A DNA stretch of 64,000 nt from DAIDKA01 sp963708865 (GTDB lineage: Bacteria > Pseudomonadota > Gammaproteobacteria > Steroidobacterales > Steroidobacteraceae). Below, piece after piece: positions 33,124 to 43,177 of this stretch (its first letter is position 1; every line of letters begins with the position of its first letter). The DNA is taken from assembly GCA_963708865.1 (NCBI GenBank), contig CAVPUC010000003.1, positions 1 through 64,000 on the forward strand, read 5' to 3'. The translations under genes and the position numbers were made by a program. Under the pieces are notes generated by a model. It worked only from the letters and a program-made list of their open reading frames with translations. It did not search any database and was not told the DNA's origin.

Positions 33124-34716
33124 GGCTTCACCGGCACGGCTTCGGCGCGCTGCGCCGCCAGGTCAAGCCGCGCCCGCCAAGGATCCTTCAGTGCGACCGC
33201 GACTCCATCGGCCTGGAAGAGCATCAGCTGATCGGACGCGCTGGAATACGCGGGCCAGTTGGGAAGGCCCGCGCCGTTGGGATCGCCGTGCTTGCCGAAG
33301 TTGACCCAATAGGCATGAGTCTGCGTGGCGACGGCCGCATCGTGGGCCGTCACGGCGCTGCCGTATCGGGCCTTGAGGGTGTCGAACACAAAGGGAATCT
33401 CCTTGGCGTGTGGCGTGCCGCTCTTCCAGGTATCGCGCATGGCCTGCACCACATACCCGAAGCGATATTCAAAGACCTTCTGCCCCTGGGCCGACAGCTG
33501 TGCGGCGACGAAGCGCGCAGGCTCAGTCATGCCGGCATCCATGCCGACGCGCGCGCCGGTAGCCCTCACATCCCCGGTGCTGTCCGGGTCATACGCCGAC
33601 TGCGCCTGCGCACCGTGCGCGCCGAAGGGTTTGAACAGCTCTGCCATCGTCGCCGCGCCGCTGCCGCCGGCATCGGCGCTGTTCGTGCCGATCATGAAAG
33701 GTACCCTGGCCGCACCGCCGGCCCGATAGATCACACTCGGATCGGTGACGACGAGCTGGCCGTCCGTCATCGGCCCGGCGCTGGTCGGCGGCCCCGGCTG
33801 GCGCGGGGCGCCGAATCCGACGCCCGCCTGAACCTTATCCGCCGACAGCGCACGCAGTCTGGCGAGCCCCGTGCGGCCCGTATCCTCGATGCCCTGGCTC
33901 TTGGCGAAATTCACGCCGATGGCTTCTGCGCTGGGCGGCGCGGAGCCATTGTCGCCACCCGTCAAGCGTCGCGGGCCCATGAGGCTGCCGCGTCCGCCAC
34001 CGGACTCCACCACGGCCGCGGCGAACAGGCCCTTCGCAAGCGGCGTAGTCATGAGCACGTGGACCGAGCCGCCGCCCGCCGACTCACCGAACAGGGTGAC
34101 GCGGTGGGGGTCGCCGCCGAAGGCGGCAATGTTCTGCTGCACCCAGTGAAGCGCTGCGATCTGGTCCATATACCCGTAGTTGCCCAGCAGGCCATTGGGA
34201 CTCTCGGCGCTGAGCGCCGGATGGGCGAAGAATCCAAACCGTCCCAGACGGTAGTTCATGCTGACGAGGATCACCCCATCGCGGGCGAAGTTTGAGCCGT
34301 CATAGGCGGCGGGGGAGGTGCCGCCGATGGTAAAGCCACCGCCGTAAATCCACACCATGACCGGCAGGGCGGTGGCACTGCTCGCCGCCGGTCGCCAGAC
34401 ATTCAGGTACAGGCAATCCTCGGACGGCCGGGTGCGGATGGGGGCGTCATCGGCCGGAAACGGCAGCTGCATGCAGTCATGGCCATAGTCGCTCGCCTGG
34501 CGCACGCCAGACCATGGCCTCGCCGGTAGCGGCGCACGCCAGCGCAAGCGCGCCCACCGGGGGCTGCGCATACGGAATGCCTTTGAAGGACAGTACGCCC
34601 TGGTCGGTGGCGCCGGCGAGGACGCCCGATGCGGTTCTGACCTGCGTGGGAAACTCATCGGCGTGGACCGCAGCGAAGGACCAGGTGGCCACCAGGCAGG
34701 GCAGGAGCAAACGCAT
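33120..34716 (-). CDS. Exported type B carboxylesterase (frameshifted)
   Basis: Alpha/beta hydrolase of the carboxylesterase/lipase type. The first frame gives a signal peptide (MRLLLPCLVATWSFAAVHA) and GIPYAQPPVGAL; the second continues RWRAPLPARPWSG and includes SEDCLYLNVW, the oxyanion strand YGGGFTIGG and nucleophile elbow GESAGGGS. The downstream acid is in the region TNSADAGGSG and the His probably near HGDPNG. The +1 shift lies at about 34545; removing one base gives 531 residues, a normal length. The gene is probably intact in the organism. Confidence 0.85.
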
Positions 34717-34763
34717 GCTTGTCATGAACCGACTATACCGCCACCGGCCGGCGAGCGTCGCGG

Positions 34764-35633
34764 TCAGCTGATCGCCCCCCGCCAGCGATCCTGCAGCGCG
34801 GCACGCCAGGCCCGCACGTTGCGCAGCAGCTGTTTGCGCAAGCGGACGATGAATTTCAGCTTTTCAAAAAATACCAGCAGCAGCGGCGCCAGCGCCGGCG
34901 GCAGACCGGCTCGATAGATGTGACCCTGCTTCAGCATCCGCTGGCCACCGAAATGGGGAAAGCGCGCGACAATGCTGCGCAGTTCCTGCTGCGGATCGAC
35001 ACCCATCGCCGCAAGCTTGCGATAAAACGCCGTGGGTCGCCCATCGCCGGTGCGCGTGTGATCCATGCCGACCGCATCGACCACGTGGATCGGGTGTCGC
35101 CCCTCCAGAAGGCAACCCCAGGCGATGTCGGTGCCCCAGGTGCTGCGCGACCAGTCAAAGGTGGGCAGCAGCTGCGTGAGCGCTGCGCCCGAGAAGCACG
35201 GCGCCATGACTTCCACAAAACTGAGTCGGCGCATGATGCAGGCCGGATTGCGCACCAGCACATTGATCGTGGTGTGCGTAAACCAGTTCAGTGCGGGCTG
35301 CGACAGGTAGGTGCCGTATTGCTCGCACAGCTCGAAGAACTTCGCCAGCGCACCGGGTCGCAGATACACGTCATCATCGAGCAGCACCACATACCGCCAG
35401 GGCCAAGGATCCGGGCGTTGCTTCCAGAACTCGAGGAAGCCATCGAGCTTGTTGAAGCCGCCCGCGCAGTAATACTCGGCCCGTTGCTCGGGGATGGGCG
35501 CGACATACCAGCTCACACAGCAGTCCCAGTTGCGCTCAGGACTTTCGGCGAGCAGGCGCGGGTGCAGCGATTGCTCGCCTGCCCGGATGAACACCAGGTA
35601 TGGGCGAGGCAGGGGGACTTGGGGCTGGCTCAT
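34764..35633 (-). CDS. DUF707 family, glycosyltransferase-like
   Basis: 289 residues. It begins YLVFIRAG and has NWDCCVSWY, a DxD-like motif LLDDDVYL (about residue 87) and FSGAALTQLLPTF, all features of DUF707 proteins, which are thought to be GT-A-type glycosyltransferases. No signal peptide; cytoplasmic. Substrate unknown. It ends close to the carboxylesterase 5' end. Confidence 0.75.
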   Translation of the reverse strand: MSQPQVPLPRPYLVFIRAGEQSLHPRLLAESPERNWDCCVSWYVAPIPEQRAEYYCAGGFNKLDGFLEFWKQRPDPWPWRYVVLLDDDVYLRPGALAKFFELCEQYGTYLSQPALNWFTHTTINVLVRNPACIMRRLSFVEVMAPCFSGAALTQLLPTFDWSRSTWGTDIAWGCLLEGRHPIHVVDAVGMDHTRTGDGRPTAFYRKLAAMGVDPQQELRSIVARFPHFGGQRMLKQGHIYRAGLPPALAPLLLVFFEKLKFIVRLRKQLLRNVRAWRAALQDRWRGAIS

Positions 35634-35650
35634 CGGCCGCCCATGTTACA

Positions 35651-36175
35651 TCAGGGGTTGAGCACCGCGCGGCGCACGCGCTCGCAATGCTGTTGGCAGC
35701 GCTGATGGCCGACCAGCGAGAAGCCGACGTTCGGGTCGCAGATGCTCGCGACCAGCACCTGCTGATCACGGATCTCGACGCAGACCCGCTCGCCCTCGGC
35801 GAACAGGGTGTCGGGGGTTCGGGCCTCCAGGCCGTCATCCGCCTGACGCGTGATGCGCCAACCGGCTTCGGCGGCCAGACGCCGGATCGCGGCGAGCGCG
35901 GTGTGGCGGTCGGTGGTGATGGCAATGGCGGTGAAGCGCAGCCAGCGCAGCTGCAGACGCAGGATCACGGCGCCGGCGGCGCCGGTTGCGAGCATGCCGA
36001 ACACGCCCGCCGCGGTAATCGCCAGGGCATCATGGAACGTCACCAGGAATGCCGACACGGCAATCGTCGCCAGGCACAACGCCGCGAGGAACGCGAAGAA
36101 CATTACCGGCGCGAAATAGCGGGCCCGGTCAATGCCGTGCAGTCGCAGGGTGGCGGGGAGGGTCGCGCTGTACAT
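35651..36175 (-). CDS. Membrane protein, unknown
   Basis: 174 residues. Two transmembrane helices (VMFFAFLAALCLATIAVSAFLV and ALAITAAGVFGMLATGAAGAVILRL, each shortened here at the ends) are followed by a soluble domain with RRLAAEAGWRITRQ. The C-terminus has a CQQHCERVRRA helix. No family recognised. Confidence 0.65.
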   Translation of the reverse strand: MYSATLPATLRLHGIDRARYFAPVMFFAFLAALCLATIAVSAFLVTFHDALAITAAGVFGMLATGAAGAVILRLQLRWLRFTAIAITTDRHTALAAIRRLAAEAGWRITRQADDGLEARTPDTLFAEGERVCVEIRDQQVLVASICDPNVGFSLVGHQRCQQHCERVRRAVLNP

Positions 36176-36257
36176 ATGCTTTAGTATGCCGCCCCGTCAC
36201 GCGCCGTGCGGGTAGCGGATCACGCTCTTACCGAAAATCAACATGTTGCAGGCACTG

Positions 36258-36290
36258 CCCTTGGTTTTCGTGGATTCGACTATAATGTGA
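36258..36290 (+). promoter_or_regulatory. Promoter of the YccA-like gene
   Basis: A perfect TATAAT (36281-36286) about 30 bp before the ATG. The -35 is weak (CCCTTG at 17-bp spacing). Confidence 0.5.
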
Positions 36291-36316
36291 GCCATTAGGT
36301 AATTCAGGAGACTTCG

Positions 36317-37075
36317 ATGGCTGACCGCTTCCTCCGTTCCGGCAATCCCGGGCTGAACGACAAGACCTTCGCCGGCCAGCCGCTGGTGGGACTTGGCGGC
36401 GAGCGCATGACGGTGCAGGGCGCAGTCAACAAGTCGTTCCTGCTGCTGGTGGTGCTGCTGGCGGGCGCGTTCTGGCCCTGGTCGCAGTACCTCGCCACCG
36501 GCGATGCCTCGGTGGTCGGGGCGCCGCTGCTGATCGGCCTCATCGGTGGTCTGGTGGTGGCGCTGATCATCAGCTTCAAGCCGACCACGGCACCGTATCT
36601 CGCCGTTCCCTACGCCGCACTGGAAGGCCTGGCCATGGGCGCGATTTCGGCCATGCTCGAACGGCGTTATCCCGGCATCGCGATCCAGGCGGTCGCGCTG
36701 ACGTTCGCGGTATTCGCCGCCATGCTGGTGGCCTACAAGACCAGACTGATCCAGGCCACGCAGCGGCTTCGCGCCGTGGTCATCGGTGCGACCGGGGCCA
36801 TTGCCCTGATGTACGTGGCGGTTTTGGTGCTGGGTTTCTTTCACGTCAACGTGCCCATCCTCAACAGCGGCTCGCCGCTGAGCATTGGTCTGTCGCTGGT
36901 CATCATCGGGGTGGCCGCGCTCAACCTGATCCTGGACTTCGACATCATTGAAACCGGCGCGGCGCGCGGCTCACCCAAGTACATGGAATGGTATTCCGCG
37001 TTCGGCCTGCTGGTGACACTGGTGTGGCTGTACATGGAAATCCTGCGCCTGCTCGCCAACACCCGGCGCAATTGA
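36317..37075 (+). CDS. Bax inhibitor-1/YccA family membrane protein
   Basis: 252 residues with seven hydrophobic segments, the family order, and the conserved C-terminal motif NLILDFDIIETGA followed by YMEWYSAFGLLVTLVWLYME. YccA in E. coli is an FtsH substrate and inhibitor; other members are ion leaks, and which applies here is unknown. Good AGGAG upstream. Next gene 16 bp downstream is rdgC. Confidence 0.9.
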   Translation: MADRFLRSGNPGLNDKTFAGQPLVGLGGERMTVQGAVNKSFLLLVVLLAGAFWPWSQYLATGDASVVGAPLLIGLIGGLVVALIISFKPTTAPYLAVPYAALEGLAMGAISAMLERRYPGIAIQAVALTFAVFAAMLVAYKTRLIQATQRLRAVVIGATGAIALMYVAVLVLGFFHVNVPILNSGSPLSIGLSLVIIGVAALNLILDFDIIETGAARGSPKYMEWYSAFGLLVTLVWLYMEILRLLANTRRN

Positions 37076-37091
37076 TCCGCGACCGAAGGCG

Positions 37092-38015
37092 GTGTGGTTC
37101 AGAAATCTCGTCCTCTATAAGCTGCCGAGCGGCTGGTCCCTGACCGCCGCGCAGCTCGAGGAGAAGCTGGGTAGCCGCCCGCTGCAGCCCTGTGGCGCGC
37201 TGGAGATGCTCAGCCGCGGCTGGGTTGCCCCGGCGCCCAGCGGGCGGCTGCTGCATGCGCTGGGTCAGCATTACCTCATTGCCCTGGGCGTCGAACAGAA
37301 ACTCCTGCCCGCCTCGATCGTGCGCCAGGAGGCGGTGCGTCGCGCCAGGATCAAGGAGGACTCGCAGGGCTTTCCCGTGGGCCGGCGCCAGATGCGCGAC
37401 CTCAAGCTGCAGGTGACCGAGCAGCTGCGAGCGCGGGCGCTCACTCGCCAGCGCACCACCCGTGCCTGGATAGACCCGCAGGGCGGCTGGTGCGTCGTGG
37501 ATGCGGCAAGTCCCGGCAAGGCCGAGGAACTCATCGAGACGCTGCGGGACACGCTGGGGTCGTTCGCGGTGCAGTTCGTACAGACCGTGCGCTCGGCGCA
37601 TACCAGCATGGCCGCTTGGCTCACGCATGGCAGTGCCCCGGGACGGTTGGCCTTGGACCAGGATCTGACCCTGGTGACGGCCGATGCCACCAAGTCGAGC
37701 GTGCGCTACACGCGCCATGCGCTCGACCTGCGCGAGATCCGGGCGCACCTGGAAGCGGGCAAATATCCCACTCAGCTGGGCCTGTGCTGGAATGACCGGG
37801 TGGCGTTCATGCTCACTGAAAAGCTCGCCATCAAGCGCGTGCAGTTCCTGGACCTTGAGTCCGAGCCGTCGGTTGAGCAAGCGTCTGGCGCCGATGCCGA
37901 CCCGCAGGAAAAATTCGACGCGGATTTCGCCTTGATGACCGGGGAGCTGACCCAGCTGCTTGGGGCGGTGCTGGACTGCCTCGGCGGTGAGGTGCCGCTC
38001 GCCGCGGCTGCCTAA
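37092..38015 (+). CDS. rdgC: Recombination-associated protein RdgC
   Basis: 307 residues, GTG start. The start MWFRNLVLYKL and the region LALGVEQKLLPASIVRQE are RdgC signatures, as is the C-terminal FDADFALMTGELTQLL. RdgC forms a dimer ring around DNA and limits RecA loading; it is also linked to nucleoid and phase variation. Typical of beta- and gammaproteobacteria, which supports the taxonomic call. Confidence 0.95.
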   Translation: MWFRNLVLYKLPSGWSLTAAQLEEKLGSRPLQPCGALEMLSRGWVAPAPSGRLLHALGQHYLIALGVEQKLLPASIVRQEAVRRARIKEDSQGFPVGRRQMRDLKLQVTEQLRARALTRQRTTRAWIDPQGGWCVVDAASPGKAEELIETLRDTLGSFAVQFVQTVRSAHTSMAAWLTHGSAPGRLALDQDLTLVTADATKSSVRYTRHALDLREIRAHLEAGKYPTQLGLCWNDRVAFMLTEKLAIKRVQFLDLESEPSVEQASGADADPQEKFDADFALMTGELTQLLGAVLDCLGGEVPLAAAA

Positions 38016-38024
38016 AGGCATCGA

Positions 38025-40082
38025 TTATCGGCGCCGCAGTCGACCTCTCGCCGCGGTGGCGAGGGCGGCGACCGCGGCGACGACCACCAGGATCAGCAGC
38101 CACCGAGTCCGCAGCCACTCGAGTGCATCCCGCGACGGGGCCGCGCGCGGCCGCACCCGCAGCCGCAGCGCCGCGTAAACCTGCGCATTGGCCTGCACAA
38201 ACCTTGGGTAGTCCGCAGGCTCGACATGATCCGAGAGGGACTCGTAGCGGTGCGTGACCTCAAGCGTGCCGCGCCTCATGCGCACGTCGCGCTGATAGCG
38301 GAACGCTGCCGTTTCGATCTTGAGGTTCTCTGGCGATACCAGGAAGTCCGGCGGCAGCCGCGCCTCAATGTGTTGTTCGAGCTTCAAGGGCCACGGGACG
38401 CTCAGCGGCAATCGCCGGGTTGCCTCGGCGCGCGGCTGCACCGCCTCGGCAAGTCCCTCGGCAACAAAATCGAGATGCGGATCCCGCCCCTCCCCAAGCG
38501 CCTGCGGCAGGCGAAAGCGTGCGGTGAGCTGCAGCGTCTGCAGCTGCGGGAGGTCCTGCACACGTACCTCGCCATCGGGAATGGCCTGCGGATAGTCCTG
38601 CACCACATCCTGGATCTGCATCAGTTGCAGCTGCGCAGGACTTTGCGCGAGCAGATCCGCGCGCACGGCCTGCGCCCAGCTGCCGCGATACTGCGTGATC
38701 ACGGTGAGGGGCACGGCCTGAGTGTCCGCTGCACGCAGGTCGAACTGCTCGCTGATCGAGCGCAGCCGCGAGTCCGGCGCGGGCTGCGGCAGGGACACAA
38801 GCTTGCCGCCGGCAACCGCGATCAGCAGCGCATGACGCAGATCCGCGGGATCGGCATTTTCCAGCCCGGCCAGCGGGCCCGGCGCCGCCGGATTCAGCCA
38901 GTATTGAGCCGGGCCGTTGCGCACGACCACCAGACCCGAATCCAGAATGAAGGGCGACGGCAGGCTTTGCGCCAAGACCTCGCCGCGCTGACTGTCCGCC
39001 AATGCCACCTGGGCATCCAGGCCCAGGCGGCGCAGCAGCGATGCCAGCACGCGCGCCAGGTCGTGACTGTCGCCGTAGCCCCGCTGCAGCACGAGCGCCG
39101 GATCTGCCGGCAGATAGGCACCGCTGGCAATGCCGTTGAGCGGATGAACCTTGGCCTGCAGCAGACGCACTGCATCCAGGATCAGGCCCGGGACGGCATT
39201 TGCCGCCGGCTGCGTCGGCCACCCGTGCGGCTCGACGCCGCTGTACTGTGGTGCGAGCAGCGTCGCCACCTGGGCCCAATCGCTGAAGTCGCTCAGCTGG
39301 ACGAGACCGTTGCGATCAAACCAGCGCGGCGTGTCCAGTTCCGAGGCGGGGGTGAGGTTGTGCCATTGAATGTCCAGTGCGCCTGGCTGGCTGCGAACCT
39401 GTGGCGCCACCCCGGCAGCCCCGGCGCTGATGCGAAACTGCAGCACTCGCCCGGGCGGCCAGCTCACCTGCAGGCGCTCCCAGCGTACCGACTGATCCGC
39501 ATCCGGGGACCATTGCGCGGCGTAGTGGCCGGCAAACAGACCCTGGTACTGCGCGGTGCGCGAATGCAGCGTGTATTCATAGTCGAGCACATCGCCTGGC
39601 CGTGCGCCGGGCAGCGTGAGTGACAGCTGCAGCAGCGGATCAAGTTCGCGTTTGTGCGGTTCGGCTTCGGCGCTCTGGGTGCGCAGCTGTTGGCGGATCT
39701 GCGCGGCCGTCACGTCTCGTGCGGCATCAATGCCGCGGATCACTCGCAGCGAATGGATCACCAGCGCCTGGAAGCGCGGATCCACGTTGATACTCACCGG
39801 CGCTTCCTCTTCGCCGGCCTGCGCCGCCGTTAGACGCAGGATGCGATGTTCGTAGCGGTCATCTCCGTCGGCCGTGATCCGGATCTGCCGATCATGCAGC
39901 AGCAGACCCGTTGCGGCAGGGGCTTGCGCGCTATCGCCATACGGCAGAGGCGCCGGTTGCACCCAGGCCTCGCGCGGCGCCACCCGCCAGGTTGCCGAGG
40001 CGGCGGCAGCGTCTGCAGGGCCTGGCGCCAGCCCGGCGAGCAGGGCCCACAAGCTGAGCACAGGTACCCTGATGAACCGCAT
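38025..40082 (-). CDS. DUF3857 and transglutaminase-like domain protein
   Basis: 685 residues. Signal peptide (LSLWALLAGLAPGPADA), then a DUF3857 domain (about 60-230, with DRYEHRILRL and LPGARPGDVLDYEYTLHSRT), then a transglutaminase-like cysteine-protease fold (LLQAKVHPLNG through RGYGDSHDLARVLASLLR). The Cys usually seen at GxCxD is Ser in GYGDSHDLA, so it may be inactive. One C-terminal transmembrane helix (LLILVVVAAVAALATAA) with an RR tail anchors it. Role unknown, envelope. Confidence 0.8.
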   Translation of the reverse strand: MRFIRVPVLSLWALLAGLAPGPADAAAASATWRVAPREAWVQPAPLPYGDSAQAPAATGLLLHDRQIRITADGDDRYEHRILRLTAAQAGEEEAPVSINVDPRFQALVIHSLRVIRGIDAARDVTAAQIRQQLRTQSAEAEPHKRELDPLLQLSLTLPGARPGDVLDYEYTLHSRTAQYQGLFAGHYAAQWSPDADQSVRWERLQVSWPPGRVLQFRISAGAAGVAPQVRSQPGALDIQWHNLTPASELDTPRWFDRNGLVQLSDFSDWAQVATLLAPQYSGVEPHGWPTQPAANAVPGLILDAVRLLQAKVHPLNGIASGAYLPADPALVLQRGYGDSHDLARVLASLLRRLGLDAQVALADSQRGEVLAQSLPSPFILDSGLVVVRNGPAQYWLNPAAPGPLAGLENADPADLRHALLIAVAGGKLVSLPQPAPDSRLRSISEQFDLRAADTQAVPLTVITQYRGSWAQAVRADLLAQSPAQLQLMQIQDVVQDYPQAIPDGEVRVQDLPQLQTLQLTARFRLPQALGEGRDPHLDFVAEGLAEAVQPRAEATRRLPLSVPWPLKLEQHIEARLPPDFLVSPENLKIETAAFRYQRDVRMRRGTLEVTHRYESLSDHVEPADYPRFVQANAQVYAALRLRVRPRAAPSRDALEWLRTRWLLILVVVAAVAALATAARGRLRRR

Positions 40083-40173
40083 AAGAAAGGATGCCGCAAG
40101 CCTTCAGGGCTAGCAACTGGAGGCGCGCCAGGCCCCGTGCTGTAATGCGGCAGAGGCGAAAAGGAGAGTCTTC

Positions 40174-42606
40174 ATGCGCGAGTGGCGATTCCGCACGGCG
40201 GCCGGATGTCTGATGACAGCGGTGTCGGCGCTGTCGGTGGCGCAAGTGCGACACGTGCCGCAATCGGCAACCCAAGCCGCCGCCGTGATCAGCGTTTTCG
40301 GCGTCCTGCAGTCCGGCGCCGGCACGGACGTTGCGGACGCCTCGTCCGTGCGGCGCCTGGATGGCGCCCTGCGCGGCATTGTCGCAGCGGGCGCGGCGGC
40401 AAACACCACTGCGGGGTCGCTGCGTAATCTCAATCCGGCGCTGCACGTGCGCGTGGCGGCGCCCTTGACGATTCCGGAGGTGCTGGTCGATGTGACCGCT
40501 CAGTCGGATCCGCTCGCCCTGCAGCGAGCGCTCCAGAGCTTAGGGATGCGCGAGAGCGCGCGCGCCTCGAACCTGATCGGCGGTTGGCTGCCGGTGTCCT
40601 CATTGACCCAGGCGGCGCAGCTCACCGGCCTCAATCAGATGCGCGCCTCGATGCCGCGGACGCGCGCCGCGAGCGGGCCGGTCGCGCTGCAGGGTGATTT
40701 TGTCCAGGGCAGCAGTGCCGTGCGCAGCCAGAATCCGAGCCTCACCGGCACCGGGCTGACCGTCGGGGTGCTGTCCGACAGCTTCGATTGCTACAGCTAT
40801 TACGCGGCCCACGGACCCTCGGCCATGGGTAATGGCTACAACGGCTATGCCACCAATGGCTTCACGGCGACGCAGGCGAGCGATGTCGCCAGCGGCGCGC
40901 TGCCGAGCGGTGTGGATGTGGTGGAGGAGGCCGACTGCGCCGACTATGGCGCCCCGCAATTGCTGCCGTTCGGCGATGAGGGTCGCGCCATGGCGCAGAT
41001 CGTCCACGTCGTGGCACCGGGCGCCGCACTCGCGTTTCACACGGCGATCAATTCCGAGGCGGACTTCGCCGCCGGCATCACCCAGTTGCAGCAGCTGGGT
41101 GCGAAAATCATTGTCGATGATGTGGGCTATCCGGATGAGCCCTTCTTCCAGGACGGTGTCGTGGCGCAAGCCGTCGCGACGGCCGTTGGCCACGGCGTCG
41201 CGTATTTTTCGTCGGCCGGCAACGATGGGCGCAATTCCTACGAGACCACCAGCCCCGTATTTGTCACCCAGGGCGGCCGAGCGTTGCTGAATTTCGATAC
41301 CAGCGGCGCGACCACCACAACGACCCTGCCGATCAGCCTGCCGGCCGTGGACCCCGGCGACTTCGTGGTGCTGGTGCTGCAATGGGACCAGCCGTACGTG
41401 ACCGGCGCGCCCGGCAGTCCCGGCGCCGCCAATACCCTGAACCTGTGTATCGAGAGCGCGAGCCCCGCGGTCGATTGGGTGGCGCAGGCCACGGGCGCGG
41501 CCGCGCTCGTCAGCTACCCGGTGTGTACCGGCGCCAACTCGATCGGCGCCGATCCGGTGCTGCTGCTGGCGGTGGGCAATCCGGCCAATGCCACCGCGCC
41601 GACCGCACCGGAGACCTTCACGCTCGCGATCCAGCTGGTCAGCGGTGCGGCACCGCAGCGGGTGAAGTTACTGGTGTCCGATGACGGTTTGGGCGCCAGC
41701 ATCACCAGCTTCGCCACCGCCAGTCCCACCCTGCAGGGTCATCCGAACGCGGCTGGTGCTGTCGCGGTCGCCGCTGCCCTGTATTACGACACGCCGGCCT
41801 GCGGCACCTCCCCGGCCGTGCTGGAGCGGTACTCCTCCTACGGCGATGACCCGATCCTGTTCGACACCAGCGGCGCGCGACTGGCGACACCGGTCAACCG
41901 CGGCAAGCCGGACTTGACTGCGCCCGATGGCGTGAACGACACCTTCCTCGGGTTCCAGCTCGCCCAGAGCACCGGCGGCTCGCCACCGTGGAATTCGAGC
42001 GGTCAGTTTCCCACCTCCATCGCGCAGTGCCAGAACAACAGCGCCTATCCGAACTTCTTTGGCACCTCCGCGGCCGCACCGCACGTCGCCGGGGCGGCGG
42101 CACTGCTGTGGCAGGCGAATCCGGCGCTCACCGCGGCGCAGATTGCCTCGGCGCTCAAGGACACGGCGCTGCCCATGGCGGAAGGTGCGCCGGGAGCGGG
42201 CGCGGGCTTGGTTCAGGTGAATGCCGCATTGGCCGCGATTCCGCTGGGCGCCCCGACACTTGCGATCTCACCCACGCAGATCACCGCAGGCAGCTCCGCG
42301 ACGCTCACCTGGGCCTCCTACGAGACCAGCGGCTGCACCGCCTCCGGCGCCTGGAGCGGTGCGCAGCCCGTTGCGGGCAGCACCACCGTCATGCCCACCA
42401 CGGAGGGATCGCAGAGCTACTCGCTGGTCTGCACGGGAGCCAACGGCACCGGGCCGGCGGCGACGGTCACTTTGACCGTGCAGGCCGCGGCCGGACATCA
42501 CGGCGGCGGCCAGACCGACGGCGCGACGCTCGCCTTGCTGCTGGTGCTGCTGGGCGGGCGCCTTATTTGGCGGTCTGCGCCTGGGCGCGTTCGAAAGAAC
42601 GCATGA
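40174..42606 (+). CDS. S8/subtilisin-like exported peptidase, His-to-Glu variant
   Basis: 810 residues, AAGGAG before ATG. A signal peptide is followed by a propeptide-like region and a subtilisin fold from about 190: Asp in GVLSDSFD, oxyanion Asn in SSAGNDG, and catalytic Ser in FGTSAAAPHVAGAAALL. Where S8 enzymes have the catalytic His (HGT), this has FGDEGRAMAQIVHVVAPGA with Glu, as in sedolisin-type triads. After the catalytic domain comes an Ig-like domain (ISPTQITAGSSATLTW) and a C-terminal hydrophobic anchor with a basic tail. Overlaps the convergent ppa gene by 44 bp. Confidence 0.8.
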   Translation: MREWRFRTAAGCLMTAVSALSVAQVRHVPQSATQAAAVISVFGVLQSGAGTDVADASSVRRLDGALRGIVAAGAAANTTAGSLRNLNPALHVRVAAPLTIPEVLVDVTAQSDPLALQRALQSLGMRESARASNLIGGWLPVSSLTQAAQLTGLNQMRASMPRTRAASGPVALQGDFVQGSSAVRSQNPSLTGTGLTVGVLSDSFDCYSYYAAHGPSAMGNGYNGYATNGFTATQASDVASGALPSGVDVVEEADCADYGAPQLLPFGDEGRAMAQIVHVVAPGAALAFHTAINSEADFAAGITQLQQLGAKIIVDDVGYPDEPFFQDGVVAQAVATAVGHGVAYFSSAGNDGRNSYETTSPVFVTQGGRALLNFDTSGATTTTTLPISLPAVDPGDFVVLVLQWDQPYVTGAPGSPGAANTLNLCIESASPAVDWVAQATGAAALVSYPVCTGANSIGADPVLLLAVGNPANATAPTAPETFTLAIQLVSGAAPQRVKLLVSDDGLGASITSFATASPTLQGHPNAAGAVAVAAALYYDTPACGTSPAVLERYSSYGDDPILFDTSGARLATPVNRGKPDLTAPDGVNDTFLGFQLAQSTGGSPPWNSSGQFPTSIAQCQNNSAYPNFFGTSAAAPHVAGAAALLWQANPALTAAQIASALKDTALPMAEGAPGAGAGLVQVNAALAAIPLGAPTLAISPTQITAGSSATLTWASYETSGCTASGAWSGAQPVAGSTTVMPTTEGSQSYSLVCTGANGTGPAATVTLTVQAAAGHHGGGQTDGATLALLLVLLGGRLIWRSAPGRVRKNA

Positions 42607-43102
42607 TGAATCCGTGCGCTTCGGCGGCATCGCCCCACCCGAGCACCTTGACCCACTTGCTCACCTCCAGATCCTTGTAGTGTTCAAAGAAGTGCTGGAT
42701 CTGCTGACGGGAGATCTCCGGCAGGTCGGTATAGTTGTGCACGTTTTCGTAGCGGCGCGTGAGCCGGGTGGTCGGCACGGCCACGATTTTCTCATCGCCA
42801 CCGGCCTCATCTTGCATTTTGAGGACCCCGACCGGGCGCACCGCGATGACGGCACCGGGCTGGATGCCGCGCTGATTGCATACCAGCACGTCGCACGGAT
42901 CGCCGTCCTCGGAGAGCGTGTGGGGGATGAAGCCGTAGTTGCCCGGATAACGCATCGACGTATACAAAAAGCGATCCACCACCAGCGCCCCTGATGCCTT
43001 GTCCATTTCGTACTTGATCGGCTCACCGCCCACGGGTACTTCGACCACGACATTCACTTCGCGCGGCGGATCACGACCTATTGAAATGGCTTCAAGACGC
43101 AT
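42563..43102 (-). CDS. ppa: Inorganic pyrophosphatase
   Basis: 179 residues, E. coli-type (family I). It hydrolyses PPi from biosynthetic reactions in the cytoplasm. Active-site acidic residues lie in EMDKASGALVVDRF, the signature SEDGDPCDVLV, and KWVKVLGWGDAAEA. The start at 43102 has GAGGAG 6 nt upstream; a longer opening is spurious. Confidence 0.95.
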   Translation of the reverse strand: MRLEAISIGRDPPREVNVVVEVPVGGEPIKYEMDKASGALVVDRFLYTSMRYPGNYGFIPHTLSEDGDPCDVLVCNQRGIQPGAVIAVRPVGVLKMQDEAGGDEKIVAVPTTRLTRRYENVHNYTDLPEISRQQIQHFFEHYKDLEVSKWVKVLGWGDAAEAHGFIMRSFERAQAQTAK

Positions 43103-43177
43103 GGCTACTCCTCGCACACAGATGACCGCGAAATGCGGTCGGGACCGGGCATAATATCCTTTTCGGGTTTCGCCACC

